This document shows, piece after piece, positions 22,396 through 30,792 of a DNA stretch of 64,000 nt (position 1 is its first letter; every line of letters begins with the position of its first letter). This DNA is from Planctomycetota bacterium (GTDB lineage Bacteria > Planctomycetota > Phycisphaerae > SM23-33). The position numbers were made by a program, and so were the translations under genes. The stretch spans positions 1 to 64,000 of the forward strand of contig JAKJER010000025.1 of assembly GCA_022705325.1 (NCBI GenBank), in the 5' to 3' direction. The notes under the pieces were generated by a model, which did not search any database, was not told where the DNA came from, and was given only the letters and a program-made list of their open reading frames with translations.

Positions 22396-25134
22396 TCAGT
22401 TCTTCGACGCTTCCGTCAGCCCTTCCAGCAACCTGGGCGCCCGGCCCTTCGGCGCCACCACGTAGACCGGCGAGCCTGACAGCGATACCGGCGTATCGCT
22501 TTGTATCGGCCGACCCACGATATCCAGGACCGTCAGTCCGGCCGGAAGCTGAACGGCCGGTCCCGACTCGTCCTGCGACCACAGGGCCAGCAGAGAGTGG
22601 TCGGTCGTCTCAAAGGCCGCCGCCCATCCGGATCTTCCCAACTCGCGCAGGCCGGCGGGGCGGGGCTGCGCCCCGGCCAGGTGAGCCAGTGTCGCCAGGG
22701 CGGGCAGCACCTTGGTCGGCGCGCCGCCGTGGACCATCAGCGCGCACTCCAGGTTGGGCGAGTGCGGCGTGCCGCTGGCGCCGGAGTGAATGAACACCTT
22801 CTGCGCCCCGCCGGCCAGCATCACCAGGAAGAACCTCACGGTGAACCGGGCGCACTGAAGCTCGCTTTGCAGCAGCCTCTGCTCCGACCACGAGTGGGGG
22901 CCGGGGATGAACGGCTCGCGGGGCAGGTCGTCGCAGCCGTAGTAGGAGAACTCCGTCACCCAGAGGGGTTTGCGCCCGCCGGCCTTGTCCATCCGGTCGT
23001 TCAACTCGCGCAGCTCCGGGACAAAACCCTCGGGCATTCGCGAGCCGGGGTAGGTGTGCAGGTTGAGGATGTCCAGATGCTTCAGTGCGCCCGCCTCGAT
23101 CAGCTCGCGCGTCCAGTGGGCCGGGCCCGAACCGATCCCGCCGATGACCCGGCAGTGGGGGTCGGCCTTCTTCATGGCCGCCGACGCAATCGCCAGCAGC
23201 GAGACATAGTCGCTCACGCCGTAGCGAGGGGCATTGCCCTGAGCGCGGGCGGGCAGCGAGTAGTCGGTGTAGATCGGCTCGTTGAGGAACTCCCACACGC
23301 GGACGCGGTCCTTGAAACGGTCGATCGCCCGCCCGATGAAGTCGCCCAGCAGGGCGGGGTCGCTCGGCGCGTACGCCTGGCGGATGCGGTTGCGAGGGTA
23401 GTTCTTGCCGGCCAGGCTTGCGGGGGCCTGGCTGCACCAGTCGGCCGAGGGGAAAGGGGGCAGCAATGGCAGGACGTGGACCCGCTCGGCCAGCACACGG
23501 TCGATCTGGCGGGTCGGGGTGTCCCAACGGTAGTGCCCGCGATCCGGCTCGACGTGCTGCCACTTGAGCGACCAGTCGCGGTACCACGTGACGCCCGCCC
23601 GGCGGGCGGTGCGGATCAGCCGCGGATCGCCGAACGCGTGATTGACGCCGATGACCGAGTCGTCGCCGGACGGGGGCACCAGGGCGAGACGCAGACTCGA
23701 CTCCTGGCGGATGTCGCCGCAGATGAGGCGGGCGGTGACGCGATAGAAACCGCGCCAGTCGGCCGGCAGGGGCAGCTCACGTGAAACGGTCCGTCCGGGC
23801 GGCAGGTCGAATTCCTGCGGCGAGAGGGGGGCGTCGCGGTCGTGGATGTCGCGTGCGGCGAAGGTCGCGCTTGCCTTGCGAGCGGCCTGGCCGTGGTTGC
23901 ACACGCGCATCCGCAGGGCCGGTCGCTGGGCGACCTCCATCACCCCGCCGTCCTGCGAAGGCTCGATCCCCATCTCGACGTCCTGTCGAGGCTGGAAGGC
24001 GGACGGTTCGTCGGCTCGCTCGAGTTGCACCGCGTCAACGTCGACGTGAGCGGTTTGCTCCTTGTCCAACTTCGGGCCGACGCAGACGAACCCGTAGCGG
24101 CGGTTCGGGCGAAAGCTCAGCGAGTAGGCTTTCCACTGACTGGTCAGGCGGACGGTCTGCAAGTGGTCCGTTCGCCCGCCCTCGGGCTGCTCGGTCCGCA
24201 CGCCCAGCACGGCCGGCACGTCGTCGGCGCTCGCGCGCATCCGGCACGACACGGTGTAGACTGCGCCGGGCTGGAGCGGAATATAGCCCAGGCTCACGGC
24301 CATCGGGCGCAGCTCGCGGTGCGAGAGGGCCTCGTAATAGTCGAAGTCCAGAACGGGCGTGTCCGCGCCGCCCAGCGGGATTCGCAGGAATGCCCGGCCG
24401 TGGGCTGCATCGCCTTCGACGATCCGCCCGTACAGGCCGGCCAGTTCGCACCAGCCCACGCGAGTGCCCAGAGAGGACCACCCAGCCGGGCCGGCCTCGA
24501 ACGAACCGTTGGGCACGAGGTTCACCCGTCCCGGCGCGTCGGGAATCACCTTGGTGAACTTCACGTTGCGGGCGTCGAATTCGACAATGCGGACGTCGGC
24601 TACCTCCAGCGTGCCGGTCTCCAGGTACCAGATCTGAAACCGCGAGCTGGCGGCAACGTCTGCAGTGGCGTGAAAGACGCGGCGATAGGTCCGCCAGGTC
24701 GCGCCCACGCCGAGTTCCTCGTACAGGCCGCAGTTGGCCCACGTCTTCGTGTCGGAAATTGCGACGTGAACGGAGCGGCCGCGGATGCCTTCGCACCTCA
24801 TGCGACAGGAGAACTCGTAGAGCTTGCCCCTGGTCAGCCGCACGCCGCCGACTTGGGCGAGCATGGCGTGGCTGGCCCCGCCGCCGCGGAACTCGAACCG
24901 CGTGCAGGCCAGGCGGGCGAACGAGCGGCCCTGGTCATCCTTGTGCACCGTGAGCGCCTGCTGGACGACGCGGCCGTCGCCCGCGGTGGACCAGTGGGCG
25001 GGGGCGTCCTTCTCGATCTTCGAGAAGTTACCATTGAGCACGAGATTGGGCCGGTCTTCGGCAGCCGGCGCCGTGAACGCCGGCAACAGGGCGGACAGGC
25101 ACGCGACGACGAGGCTGGGCATGCGCGGGCACAT
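22396..25134 (-). CDS. Secreted clan GH-A glycoside hydrolase with two N-terminal CBM-like domains
   Basis: A 912-residue exported enzyme. The signal peptide (about 1-22, ending FTAPAAED) precedes two CBM4/9-like beta-sandwiches, beginning NLVLNGNFSKIEKDAPAHW and NLVPNGSFEAGPAGWSS. From about residue 500 a (beta/alpha)8 catalytic domain follows: GVNHAFGDPRLIRTARRAG, acid/base Glu in VWEFLNEPIYTDYS, and nucleophile Glu in PLWVTEFSYYG. The layout is close to GH39/GH5-like families, but exact family and substrate are not assignable by eye. A short beta domain ends the chain. ATG 25134 has AAGGAGA upstream. It converges with the cyclase gene, ending 15 bases from its stop. It probably acts on extracellular polysaccharide. 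Confidence 0.8.
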   Translation of the reverse strand: MCPRMPSLVVACLSALLPAFTAPAAEDRPNLVLNGNFSKIEKDAPAHWSTAGDGRVVQQALTVHKDDQGRSFARLACTRFEFRGGGASHAMLAQVGGVRLTRGKLYEFSCRMRCEGIRGRSVHVAISDTKTWANCGLYEELGVGATWRTYRRVFHATADVAASSRFQIWYLETGTLEVADVRIVEFDARNVKFTKVIPDAPGRVNLVPNGSFEAGPAGWSSLGTRVGWCELAGLYGRIVEGDAAHGRAFLRIPLGGADTPVLDFDYYEALSHRELRPMAVSLGYIPLQPGAVYTVSCRMRASADDVPAVLGVRTEQPEGGRTDHLQTVRLTSQWKAYSLSFRPNRRYGFVCVGPKLDKEQTAHVDVDAVQLERADEPSAFQPRQDVEMGIEPSQDGGVMEVAQRPALRMRVCNHGQAARKASATFAARDIHDRDAPLSPQEFDLPPGRTVSRELPLPADWRGFYRVTARLICGDIRQESSLRLALVPPSGDDSVIGVNHAFGDPRLIRTARRAGVTWYRDWSLKWQHVEPDRGHYRWDTPTRQIDRVLAERVHVLPLLPPFPSADWCSQAPASLAGKNYPRNRIRQAYAPSDPALLGDFIGRAIDRFKDRVRVWEFLNEPIYTDYSLPARAQGNAPRYGVSDYVSLLAIASAAMKKADPHCRVIGGIGSGPAHWTRELIEAGALKHLDILNLHTYPGSRMPEGFVPELRELNDRMDKAGGRKPLWVTEFSYYGCDDLPREPFIPGPHSWSEQRLLQSELQCARFTVRFFLVMLAGGAQKVFIHSGASGTPHSPNLECALMVHGGAPTKVLPALATLAHLAGAQPRPAGLRELGRSGWAAAFETTDHSLLALWSQDESGPAVQLPAGLTVLDIVGRPIQSDTPVSLSGSPVYVVAPKGRAPRLLEGLTEASKN

Positions 25135-25229
25135 GGGCGTTCTCCTTGCACGATCGTCATCAGGAGCAACGCACACGGGGCCCTCGTCTTCTCGGGCGGC
25201 CCGCTTTCTCTGCTCCGTTGCGGCGTGGC

Positions 25230-26375
25230 TTACGGGCACTGAAGCAGCCCGGCGGCCCAGAGGCATTCCCCGCAGCGCGGAGGCGGGCCGGCGGAGCAGT
25301 CGTCACGGTTGGATTCCCGCAGATCGCAGCCGCCGCAGTCGGTGCAGGGGGAGAACTCAAAAGCCAGGACGCGCCGGCGCAGCTCGCGGTAGGCGGGGGA
25401 ACCCCAGATGTCGGCCAGGTCCGACTCATTCACGTTGCCGAGGTGGAAGGCGGCCACTCGCTTGGCCCGCGAGCGGAAGTACACCGTGTGGTCATGCAGC
25501 AGCGGCAGGCAGGGACTGACCAGGCCGTCGTGGCGGATGGCGAAACGGCCTTGCGCGACGAACGGGCATCGCGGCCCGGCTGCGTGAACGTCCGCTGCGT
25601 TGATCCGAAGGCGGGTGCCCACGTGACGCAGGCGGTCGACGGCCGCCGAGACTTCCGGGACAGCGTCCATCTGGGGCAGATCGACGAGGGGGCTGTAGGG
25701 CGAGGGGCTGGCCGAGCGGGCCGTGGTGGACCAGTGCCTGTAGAGCACCTGGTCGGCCAGGTCCTCCGTGTGCGGGGCGAGGTTGGTCACCAGGATGGAC
25801 GAGAAGCCCAGGCTCACCGACAGCCGCCGCAAGGCGGGCAACTCGTGGATATTGGATCGAGTGGCCACGAATTCCAGGCACACGTCGGGCTTGGCGGAGT
25901 TGGCGCGGGTCTTTCGGTCCTTGATCGCCCGCAGGCGGGGCGCCAGATCGGCCAGCGAACCCGGATGCAGCGGGGTCTGGGCGGCCGGGCGGACGGCGTC
26001 GACGGAGACGATGACGCGATCCGCCTGAAGCGCGACCAGGCGATCGGCGGCGGGGGCGTCCAGCAGGGTGGCGTTGGTGACCAACTCAACCCACAAGCCC
26101 GCCTGCTTGACTCGGGCCAGGAAGTCCCAGAAGAGCGGGTGACACATCGGCTCGCCGTACCCGCTGAAATTGACCCCACGGCAGGTGGGCAAGCGGCCCA
26201 GGCCCATGATCACGCGGTCGAACGTCTGCCGCGACATACTTCCCCCGGGCGTGGTCCACGAGTGGCGGATGCACATGCGGCAATCCAGATTACACTCGGT
26301 CGTCAGCTCGAGGTAGACCTTACGGGGCGGCACGTCGGCGAGCGGCGGGGCGGGCTGGTTGAGATGTTCACTCAT
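25230..26375 (-). CDS. Radical SAM/SPASM-domain protein
   Basis: A 381-residue iron-sulfur enzyme. The radical SAM cluster motif CNLDCRMC places Cys28, Cys32 and Cys35, and SGYGEP is the usual SAM-binding strand. The C-terminal SPASM region adds cysteines at about 289, 344, 347, 350, 360, 368, 371 and 380, enough for auxiliary clusters. Relatives modify peptides, proteins or sugars or mature enzymes. Position is notable: it lies 17 bases after the ArsG-like gene and closes the arsenic-type cluster, with no precursor peptide visible nearby. A role in organoarsenical chemistry is possible but is only inference from position. It could instead belong to an unrelated peptide-modification pathway. 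Confidence 0.85.
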   Translation of the reverse strand: MSEHLNQPAPPLADVPPRKVYLELTTECNLDCRMCIRHSWTTPGGSMSRQTFDRVIMGLGRLPTCRGVNFSGYGEPMCHPLFWDFLARVKQAGLWVELVTNATLLDAPAADRLVALQADRVIVSVDAVRPAAQTPLHPGSLADLAPRLRAIKDRKTRANSAKPDVCLEFVATRSNIHELPALRRLSVSLGFSSILVTNLAPHTEDLADQVLYRHWSTTARSASPSPYSPLVDLPQMDAVPEVSAAVDRLRHVGTRLRINAADVHAAGPRCPFVAQGRFAIRHDGLVSPCLPLLHDHTVYFRSRAKRVAAFHLGNVNESDLADIWGSPAYRELRRRVLAFEFSPCTDCGGCDLRESNRDDCSAGPPPRCGECLWAAGLLQCP

Positions 26376-26392
26376 GCGGCGCTCGCGGGGGA

Positions 26393-27091
26393 TCAGGCCG
26401 CGTTGAGCGGCAGGCCGTAGATGTAGACCAGGCAGTAATAGAAGCCCGCCAGGATGAACGCCGCGCCGGCGATCACCCGCACGGCCCTCTCGAGCTGAGC
26501 CAGACGGTTGAACGCCTTGCCCACGTGTTGGGAAGCGAAGGCCGCCAGCATGGCGAAGCCCACGACAGGCACGGCCGTGCCCACGCCGTACAGCGCCGGC
26601 AGGACCAGCAGCGAGTGCTCTCGTCCGGCCAGGCCGATCAGCGAGAGGAAGAAGAGTGCGGCCGAGATGGGGCAGAATGACAAGGCGAACAGCGCCCCCA
26701 TCGGCAGGGACCACCAGACTCCTCCTCGGGCCGCTCGTTGCTGGAGGCCCTGGCCGGCCAGCGACAGCGAGGCCGTCGGCTGAAGCAGGCCCAGCAGGAG
26801 CATGCCCGTCAGAATGAGGACGGGGCCCAGGGCGGTATTGAAGTAGCGGTCGAGATAGAACGAGACGCTGGCAGCCTCCAGCAGGAAGTAGAGGATGGCA
26901 ACGGCGACGACGACGTAGGCCAGGACGCGTCCGAGGGTGTACAGCAGGCCCGACAGCAGGACAGCGGCCTGGCTGTCCAGGCGGCGGGCGAGAAAAGTCA
27001 TAGCCGCCAGGTTCCCGGCCAGCGGGCAGGGGCTGATGGAGGTCCACAGGCCCAGGGCGAAGGCCATCGAGATTCCCGACCAGGTAATCAT
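26393..27091 (-). CDS. arsG: ArsG-family transporter-like membrane protein (DsbD/CcdA-type fold)
   Basis: A 232-residue protein with six or seven membrane helices and short loops. Cysteines near the start of the first helix pair (TSISPCPLAGNLA) and in the fourth region (ALSFCPISAALFF) match the paired-Cys/Pro pattern of the DsbD/CcdA/LysE-like superfamily. Length, motif and neighbours fit the ArsG family, described as an efflux permease for trivalent aromatic (aminobenzyl) arsenicals. Its start overlaps the stop of the ArsF-like gene by four bases (ATGA), so both should be made together. A reductant-transferring CcdA-like role is the main alternative. Confidence 0.7.
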   Translation of the reverse strand: MITWSGISMAFALGLWTSISPCPLAGNLAAMTFLARRLDSQAAVLLSGLLYTLGRVLAYVVVAVAILYFLLEAASVSFYLDRYFNTALGPVLILTGMLLLGLLQPTASLSLAGQGLQQRAARGGVWWSLPMGALFALSFCPISAALFFLSLIGLAGREHSLLVLPALYGVGTAVPVVGFAMLAAFASQHVGKAFNRLAQLERAVRVIAGAAFILAGFYYCLVYIYGLPLNAA

Positions 27092-27618
27092 CCTGCCGCT
27101 CCGGCGGCTTGGGAAGTGGGGGAAGGACCAGTGGCGGGCAGGTCAGCGTTGGGCAGGCAACCGCGGATGGCCCAGCCGACGTAGTCGAAGAAATCCGCCT
27201 TGTCGTGGCGGCGGAGCATGATGTCGTCCAGGCGGTAGGCCTCCCCGTCGCCGCCCGCCCGGCGCGGGATCACGACGATCATGTTGCCCGCGACCTCGTA
27301 TCGTCTGGCCAGCTCGCGCTGCTGGGTGTAGTCCAGGCTCTTCCACTCCAGCCGTCCTTCGCGGAGGGCGTCGGCGAACTGCGTGTCGATCACCTCGCGG
27401 GCGTACTGTTCGACGAGGTTACAGCCCTCGCACCGCTTGGTGCCGTGGAAGTAGTACACGACGGCGCGGTCCGGCTTGAGGGCCGGCCCGGCGGCGGCCT
27501 GGTCGGAGTCGGCCGGGGGGACGGCGCCCTGACGGGGGAACTCCCGCCCGACGGCGAAGCCCACAGTGATCCACACGAAGATCAGCAAAGCGTGCTTGAG
27601 GATCGTCTTGGCGTTCAT
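27088..27618 (-). CDS. arsF: ArsF-family thioredoxin-fold protein
   Basis: A 176-residue membrane-anchored protein. One helix (about 9-24) precedes a periplasm-facing thioredoxin-like domain with the redox pair Cys63/Cys66 in GTKRCEGCNLVEQYAREVI. Further blocks such as WKSLDY and YEVAGNMIVVIPR match the family annotated as a nitrophenyl-compound nitroreductase subunit (ArsF). In the described arsEFG operon, ArsE/ArsF act on nitro-aromatic arsenicals and ArsG exports the product. The pairing with an ArsG-like gene is strong context. TACAAT ends six bases before the ATG, suggesting an internal leaderless promoter for arsF-arsG. Actual activity is not shown by sequence alone. Confidence 0.72.
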   Translation of the reverse strand: MNAKTILKHALLIFVWITVGFAVGREFPRQGAVPPADSDQAAAGPALKPDRAVVYYFHGTKRCEGCNLVEQYAREVIDTQFADALREGRLEWKSLDYTQQRELARRYEVAGNMIVVIPRRAGGDGEAYRLDDIMLRRHDKADFFDYVGWAIRGCLPNADLPATGPSPTSQAAGAAG

Positions 27619-27624
27619 GGTGGT

Positions 27625-27630
27625 ATTGTA
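27625..27630 (-). promoter_or_regulatory. -10-like hexamer (TACAAT) placing transcription start at the arsF ATG
   Basis: Six bases separate the hexamer from ATG 27618 on the minus strand, and no Shine-Dalgarno site is present. No -35 match lies at 16-18 bases, so this is tentative. It falls in the 70-base gap after the flavoprotein gene. Confidence 0.35.
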
Positions 27631-27688
27631 CCGTTTTCCTACCAAGGTTCGTCGTCTTGTCCTGGCCCGCCAGGAGGGCTCCGGCGGG

Positions 27689-28384
27689 TCAAGCCTTGGG
27701 GCGGGCCTGCTCCAGGGCCACCTCAGCCACGTGCATGCCGAGCTTTCGGGCGGTGTCCATGCCGAGTTCGTCCTTGGTAATGTCGTCGTCCTGGGAGTTC
27801 CACAACGTCGCGCCTTGGTGGGCCTTGGGCTTGCCGCCAACGATGAGCATCTCCTGGCAGAGCATGGCCGTCTGGATCTGCTCGACCACCAGTTCCTGCC
27901 CGCCGTGTCGGAAGCCGCCGACGGCCAGCGCTCCCAGAGGCTTATTGGCCCACAGCAGCTTAGGGCTGCGCAGTGCGGCCAGCCTTTCCAGGAAGGCCTT
28001 GCACAAGGCGCTCATGGAGCGAAAGTAGACGGGCGATCCGATAATCACGCCGGCTACCCGCGGGTCCTTCAGGTCGCCCAGGAGCTTGGCAAAGTCATCG
28101 TTGACCTCAGCGGGCTGGTCGGGCTTGGCGCCGCCGACCCACCCGCTGACGGTCATGCCGCCCAGGTCGATGAGCTTGCCTCGGATGCGCGAGTGGAAAC
28201 CCTCCGCCGCGGCCAGAGCCGCCTGAACGGCCGTCGCAGTGCTCTTGCCCATCCGTGGGCTGCACGCGACGCCCAGGACCACCAGGTCGCCCTTGGCGGT
28301 CGTGTCCTGGGCCGAGGCCGAAGCGGCCAGGGCGGCGGCGCCCAGCGTTCCCATCATCGCCCTTCGATTCAGCAGATCAGACAT
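27689..28384 (-). CDS. Flavodoxin-like NADPH-dependent FMN reductase with Tat signal
   Basis: A 231-residue flavoprotein. It begins with a probable twin-arginine signal (LNRRAMMGTLGAAALAASASA, Arg7-Arg8). The FMN-binding phosphate loop VACSPRMGKSTATAV and the GSPVYFRSMSALCKAFLERL segment are typical of iron-sulfur flavoprotein/FMN-reductase families. Within this cluster it could supply electrons to, or itself reduce or oxidise, metal(loid) compounds, similar in spirit to ArsH; that is inference. Export through Tat would suit a folded flavin enzyme working beside membrane-bound ArsF/ArsG-like proteins. The CAAAGGAGAA ribosome site supports ATG 28384. It lies 35 bases after the thioredoxin-like gene. 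Confidence 0.8.
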   Translation of the reverse strand: MSDLLNRRAMMGTLGAAALAASASAQDTTAKGDLVVLGVACSPRMGKSTATAVQAALAAAEGFHSRIRGKLIDLGGMTVSGWVGGAKPDQPAEVNDDFAKLLGDLKDPRVAGVIIGSPVYFRSMSALCKAFLERLAALRSPKLLWANKPLGALAVGGFRHGGQELVVEQIQTAMLCQEMLIVGGKPKAHQGATLWNSQDDDITKDELGMDTARKLGMHVAEVALEQARPKA

Positions 28385-28419
28385 TCGCGTTTCTCCTTTG
28401 CCCAGGCAGCGGGTCTTGC

Positions 28420-28653
28420 TCAAGAGAGCATCTTCTTGATGGCGCCCACGTCGGGGACCTTGCCGGTAACCTTGACCTCCCCGTCGACGACCAGCGCGGG
28501 CGTGAACATCACGCCCATGGCCAGGATCTGATTGATGTCGGTTACCTTCTCGATGGTGCAGTCGACGCCCAGTTCCCGGGCGGCGGTTGCGGCGTTCTCC
28601 GCCAGCTTGGTGCACTTGGGGCAGCCGGTTCCGAGGACTTGCAGCTTCTTCAT
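28420..28653 (-). CDS. Small thioredoxin-fold redox-active disulfide protein
   Basis: A 77-residue cytosolic protein with the CPKC active site (Cys11, Cys14) at the end of the first strand and the cis-Pro segment GVMFTPALVVDGEVKVTGKVP. This is the usual size and layout of the redox-active disulfide protein 2 family. It probably passes electrons to a partner in the cluster, for example the DGC protein or the reductases; ArsE in the arsEFG system is of comparable nature, but I cannot confirm orthology. The 31-base spacing on each side supports cotranscription. Confidence 0.85.
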   Translation of the reverse strand: MKKLQVLGTGCPKCTKLAENAATAARELGVDCTIEKVTDINQILAMGVMFTPALVVDGEVKVTGKVPDVGAIKKMLS

Positions 28654-28684
28654 TGGTGCGATCCTGTCGTTAAATGCATTTCCG

Positions 28685-29059
28685 TCAGGCCTCGGTCAGC
28701 GCGTCGCGGGCGGCGGCGAGGGCCTGCTCGATCTGTTCCGGTTCGGCCCGCACGCCCTTGACCTTCTCGACGCCCAGGTCCGTCACGCGGAACTGGACGA
28801 AGTTGGTCAGGCCCGCCCGCTCGAAGCACTTCTTGGCGCAGTCGAGGCTGCAGCCGTCGATCAGCAGGTTCACGTCGGCGTCTCGGGCTGACTGGATCAT
28901 GCCCTGGAGCCCGGCCCCGATGCCGGCCAGGCAGAACATGGAGGCCTTGCCTTGGAACATCAGTTCCCGGGCGGCGCGGTCGGCGATCTCGGCGACGTTG
29001 GCCCCGCCCGAGCAGGCATAGACCAGCACCTTCTTTCCACTGTTGCAGCAGTCGCTCAT
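28685..29059 (-). CDS. DGC-domain putative zinc-binding protein
   Basis: A 124-residue cysteine-rich protein of the DGC family. It begins MSDCCNSGKKVLVYACSGG, with Cys4, Cys5 and Cys16. The namesake motif Asp68-Gly69-Cys70 is in LIDGCSLDCAKKCFE, with further cysteines at 74 and 78. The family is predicted to bind zinc or another soft metal; no reaction is established. In anaerobic bacteria it is often found beside ArsP-like permeases and small thioredoxins, as here. Sequestration or hand-over of a metal(loid) to the permease is a reasonable inference. AAGGAGAAGACC before the ATG is a very good ribosome site. Confidence 0.85.
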   Translation of the reverse strand: MSDCCNSGKKVLVYACSGGANVAEIADRAARELMFQGKASMFCLAGIGAGLQGMIQSARDADVNLLIDGCSLDCAKKCFERAGLTNFVQFRVTDLGVEKVKGVRAEPEQIEQALAAARDALTEA

Positions 29060-29071
29060 GGTCTTCTCCTT

Positions 29072-29147
29072 CAGTCTCTCTTGCTTCTTTCTTTGTGATC
29101 TCTGCGCCGTGACCTGGGTGGTCTCAGTGGTCTTGGTGATTCGTCGT
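29072..29147. repeat. Degenerate intergenic element between permease and DGC genes
   Basis: The 88-base gap is filled with CTTT/CTCT-rich sequence followed by GGTCTCAGTGGTC-like words. On the minus strand it reads as imperfect repeats of ACCAAGACCACTGAGACC type. I recognise the style as a dispersed non-coding element, without being able to search for other copies. It does not look like coding sequence. Confidence 0.4.
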
Positions 29148-30695
29148 TCACGCTCCCGCGACGGCCTGGAAGATCATCCCGCTGGTGGCGGCCATCACGA
29201 TCACCAGCGCGACAAACACGAGGGTCTTGCGGGTGCCCAGCACGCTGCGGATGACCAGCATGGAAGGCAACGAAAGGGCCGGGCCCGACAGCAGCAGGGC
29301 CAATGCGGGCCCCTTGCCCATCCCCGCGCCGATGAGCCCCTGAAGAATGGGCACCTCGGTCAGCGTGGCAAAGTACATGAACGCTCCGAATACCGAGGCG
29401 AAAACGTTGGTCCACAGCGGCCAGATCCAGCGGATGGCCTCTTCCCAGCCCGATCCGGCCAGACGCGTCTCGGCCAGGAAGCTCTGGGGCGAGGCGCCGA
29501 CGAGCATCTCGACGTAGCGGCCGGGAATGAAGCCTTCGCGATCGGGCCGGCCCAGCAGGAAGCCCGCCACCAGCACGCCGATCAACAGCAGCGGGAGGAT
29601 CTGCTTGGCGAAGTCCCAGGTGGCGGCCAGCCACTGCCCGCCCTCGTCATCTCGCCCGGTCGTGACGGCGACCAGGCCGATCACGGCGGCGGCAAAGGGC
29701 AGGAGGATCCACAGGCCACCGTGGGGCAGCAGCCACGACAGCAGCGCAGGCGGGATGGCCGCCAGGGCGATCTTCCACCAGGCGATCTTCAACACCGCCA
29801 CGAGCACGCCGCCCAGCAACAGGGCGAACCCGGAGGCGATCCACCACTTGGCCTGGTAGATCGCGTTCCACAATCCTTCGGCCGGACGGACCTGGTGGAC
29901 CGTCGAGCGGTCCAACTCCACCAGCGGGGCGGAGCGGTCCAGCGGGCCGTGATAGCCGAACCCGCCCCGAAGGAATATGGAGCGGTCCGTCTCGCGCTCG
30001 ATCAACCCGGTGCAGGTGTGGCCGTCGCCGAACCGATCGACGACGCAGACAGACACCTCCTGCGGCTTGCCCCAGTTGGCGAAGACCAGCACGCCGATCA
30101 TGGCCGCGAAGAACAGGGCGGTCTGCCAGAGGGGCCTGCCTGCGGGCGCCTCGGGCATGGCTGCCTGAGCGGTGTGACGCTCTTGCTCCTGGCGGCGGTA
30201 GAGGAGGTGCATGGCCAGGCCGATCACGATGCTGAAGACGACGGCCCCGACGGCCCGGGACAGGCCAAGCTGCGGACCCAGGATACGGGCGGTGAGGATG
30301 ATGGCCAGAACGTTGATGGCCGGGCCGGCGTACAGGAAGGCCGCAGCCGGGCCGAGCCCAGCGCCCATGCGGTAGATACCCGCGAACAGGGGCAGGACGG
30401 TGCAGGAGCAGACGGCCAGGATGGACCCGCTGACGCTGGCCACGCCGTAGGCCATCAGCGGATTGGCCCCCCGGCCCAGGTAGCGCATGACGGCCGCCTG
30501 TCGGATGAAGACGCCGATGCCCCCGGCGATGAAGAACGCCGGAACCAGGCACAGCAGCACGTGCTCGCGGGCGTACCAGCGGGCCAGTTGGAGCGACTCC
30601 TGGATCGCGTTATCGAACCGCGCCCATCCGACAGGCAGGAAGAACAGGCCCGCGAAGGCCAGGAGGATCCAGATGAGCTTCGTCCATTCACGCAT
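29148..30695 (-). CDS. ArsP/YraQ-type permease (DUF318)
   Basis: A 515-residue permease with about ten or more helices. The hallmark segment near residue 92 reads ILAVCSCTVLPLFAGIYRM, with Cys96 and Cys98, followed by GAGLGPAAAFLYAGPAINVL. A second copy-like segment near the C-terminus (GKGPALALLLSGPALSLPS) marks the internal repeat of this family. Relatives include ArsP, which exports methylated or aromatic trivalent arsenicals, and Cu/Zn-linked transporters. About 160 residues between the halves include a soluble segment (roughly 205-275) that is not usual in short members. It follows arsR by 97 bases and starts the structural genes of the cluster. Confidence 0.83.
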   Translation of the reverse strand: MREWTKLIWILLAFAGLFFLPVGWARFDNAIQESLQLARWYAREHVLLCLVPAFFIAGGIGVFIRQAAVMRYLGRGANPLMAYGVASVSGSILAVCSCTVLPLFAGIYRMGAGLGPAAAFLYAGPAINVLAIILTARILGPQLGLSRAVGAVVFSIVIGLAMHLLYRRQEQERHTAQAAMPEAPAGRPLWQTALFFAAMIGVLVFANWGKPQEVSVCVVDRFGDGHTCTGLIERETDRSIFLRGGFGYHGPLDRSAPLVELDRSTVHQVRPAEGLWNAIYQAKWWIASGFALLLGGVLVAVLKIAWWKIALAAIPPALLSWLLPHGGLWILLPFAAAVIGLVAVTTGRDDEGGQWLAATWDFAKQILPLLLIGVLVAGFLLGRPDREGFIPGRYVEMLVGASPQSFLAETRLAGSGWEEAIRWIWPLWTNVFASVFGAFMYFATLTEVPILQGLIGAGMGKGPALALLLSGPALSLPSMLVIRSVLGTRKTLVFVALVIVMAATSGMIFQAVAGA

Positions 30696-30792
30696 AGCTT
30701 GCAGTCCGCAGCCGGTTTTCAGCAGCCCATGTGCACTCGGCGGGCGTCAGCGCTCACGAACGCTCGCGGCTTCGAGCGGCGCTCCGCAACGC

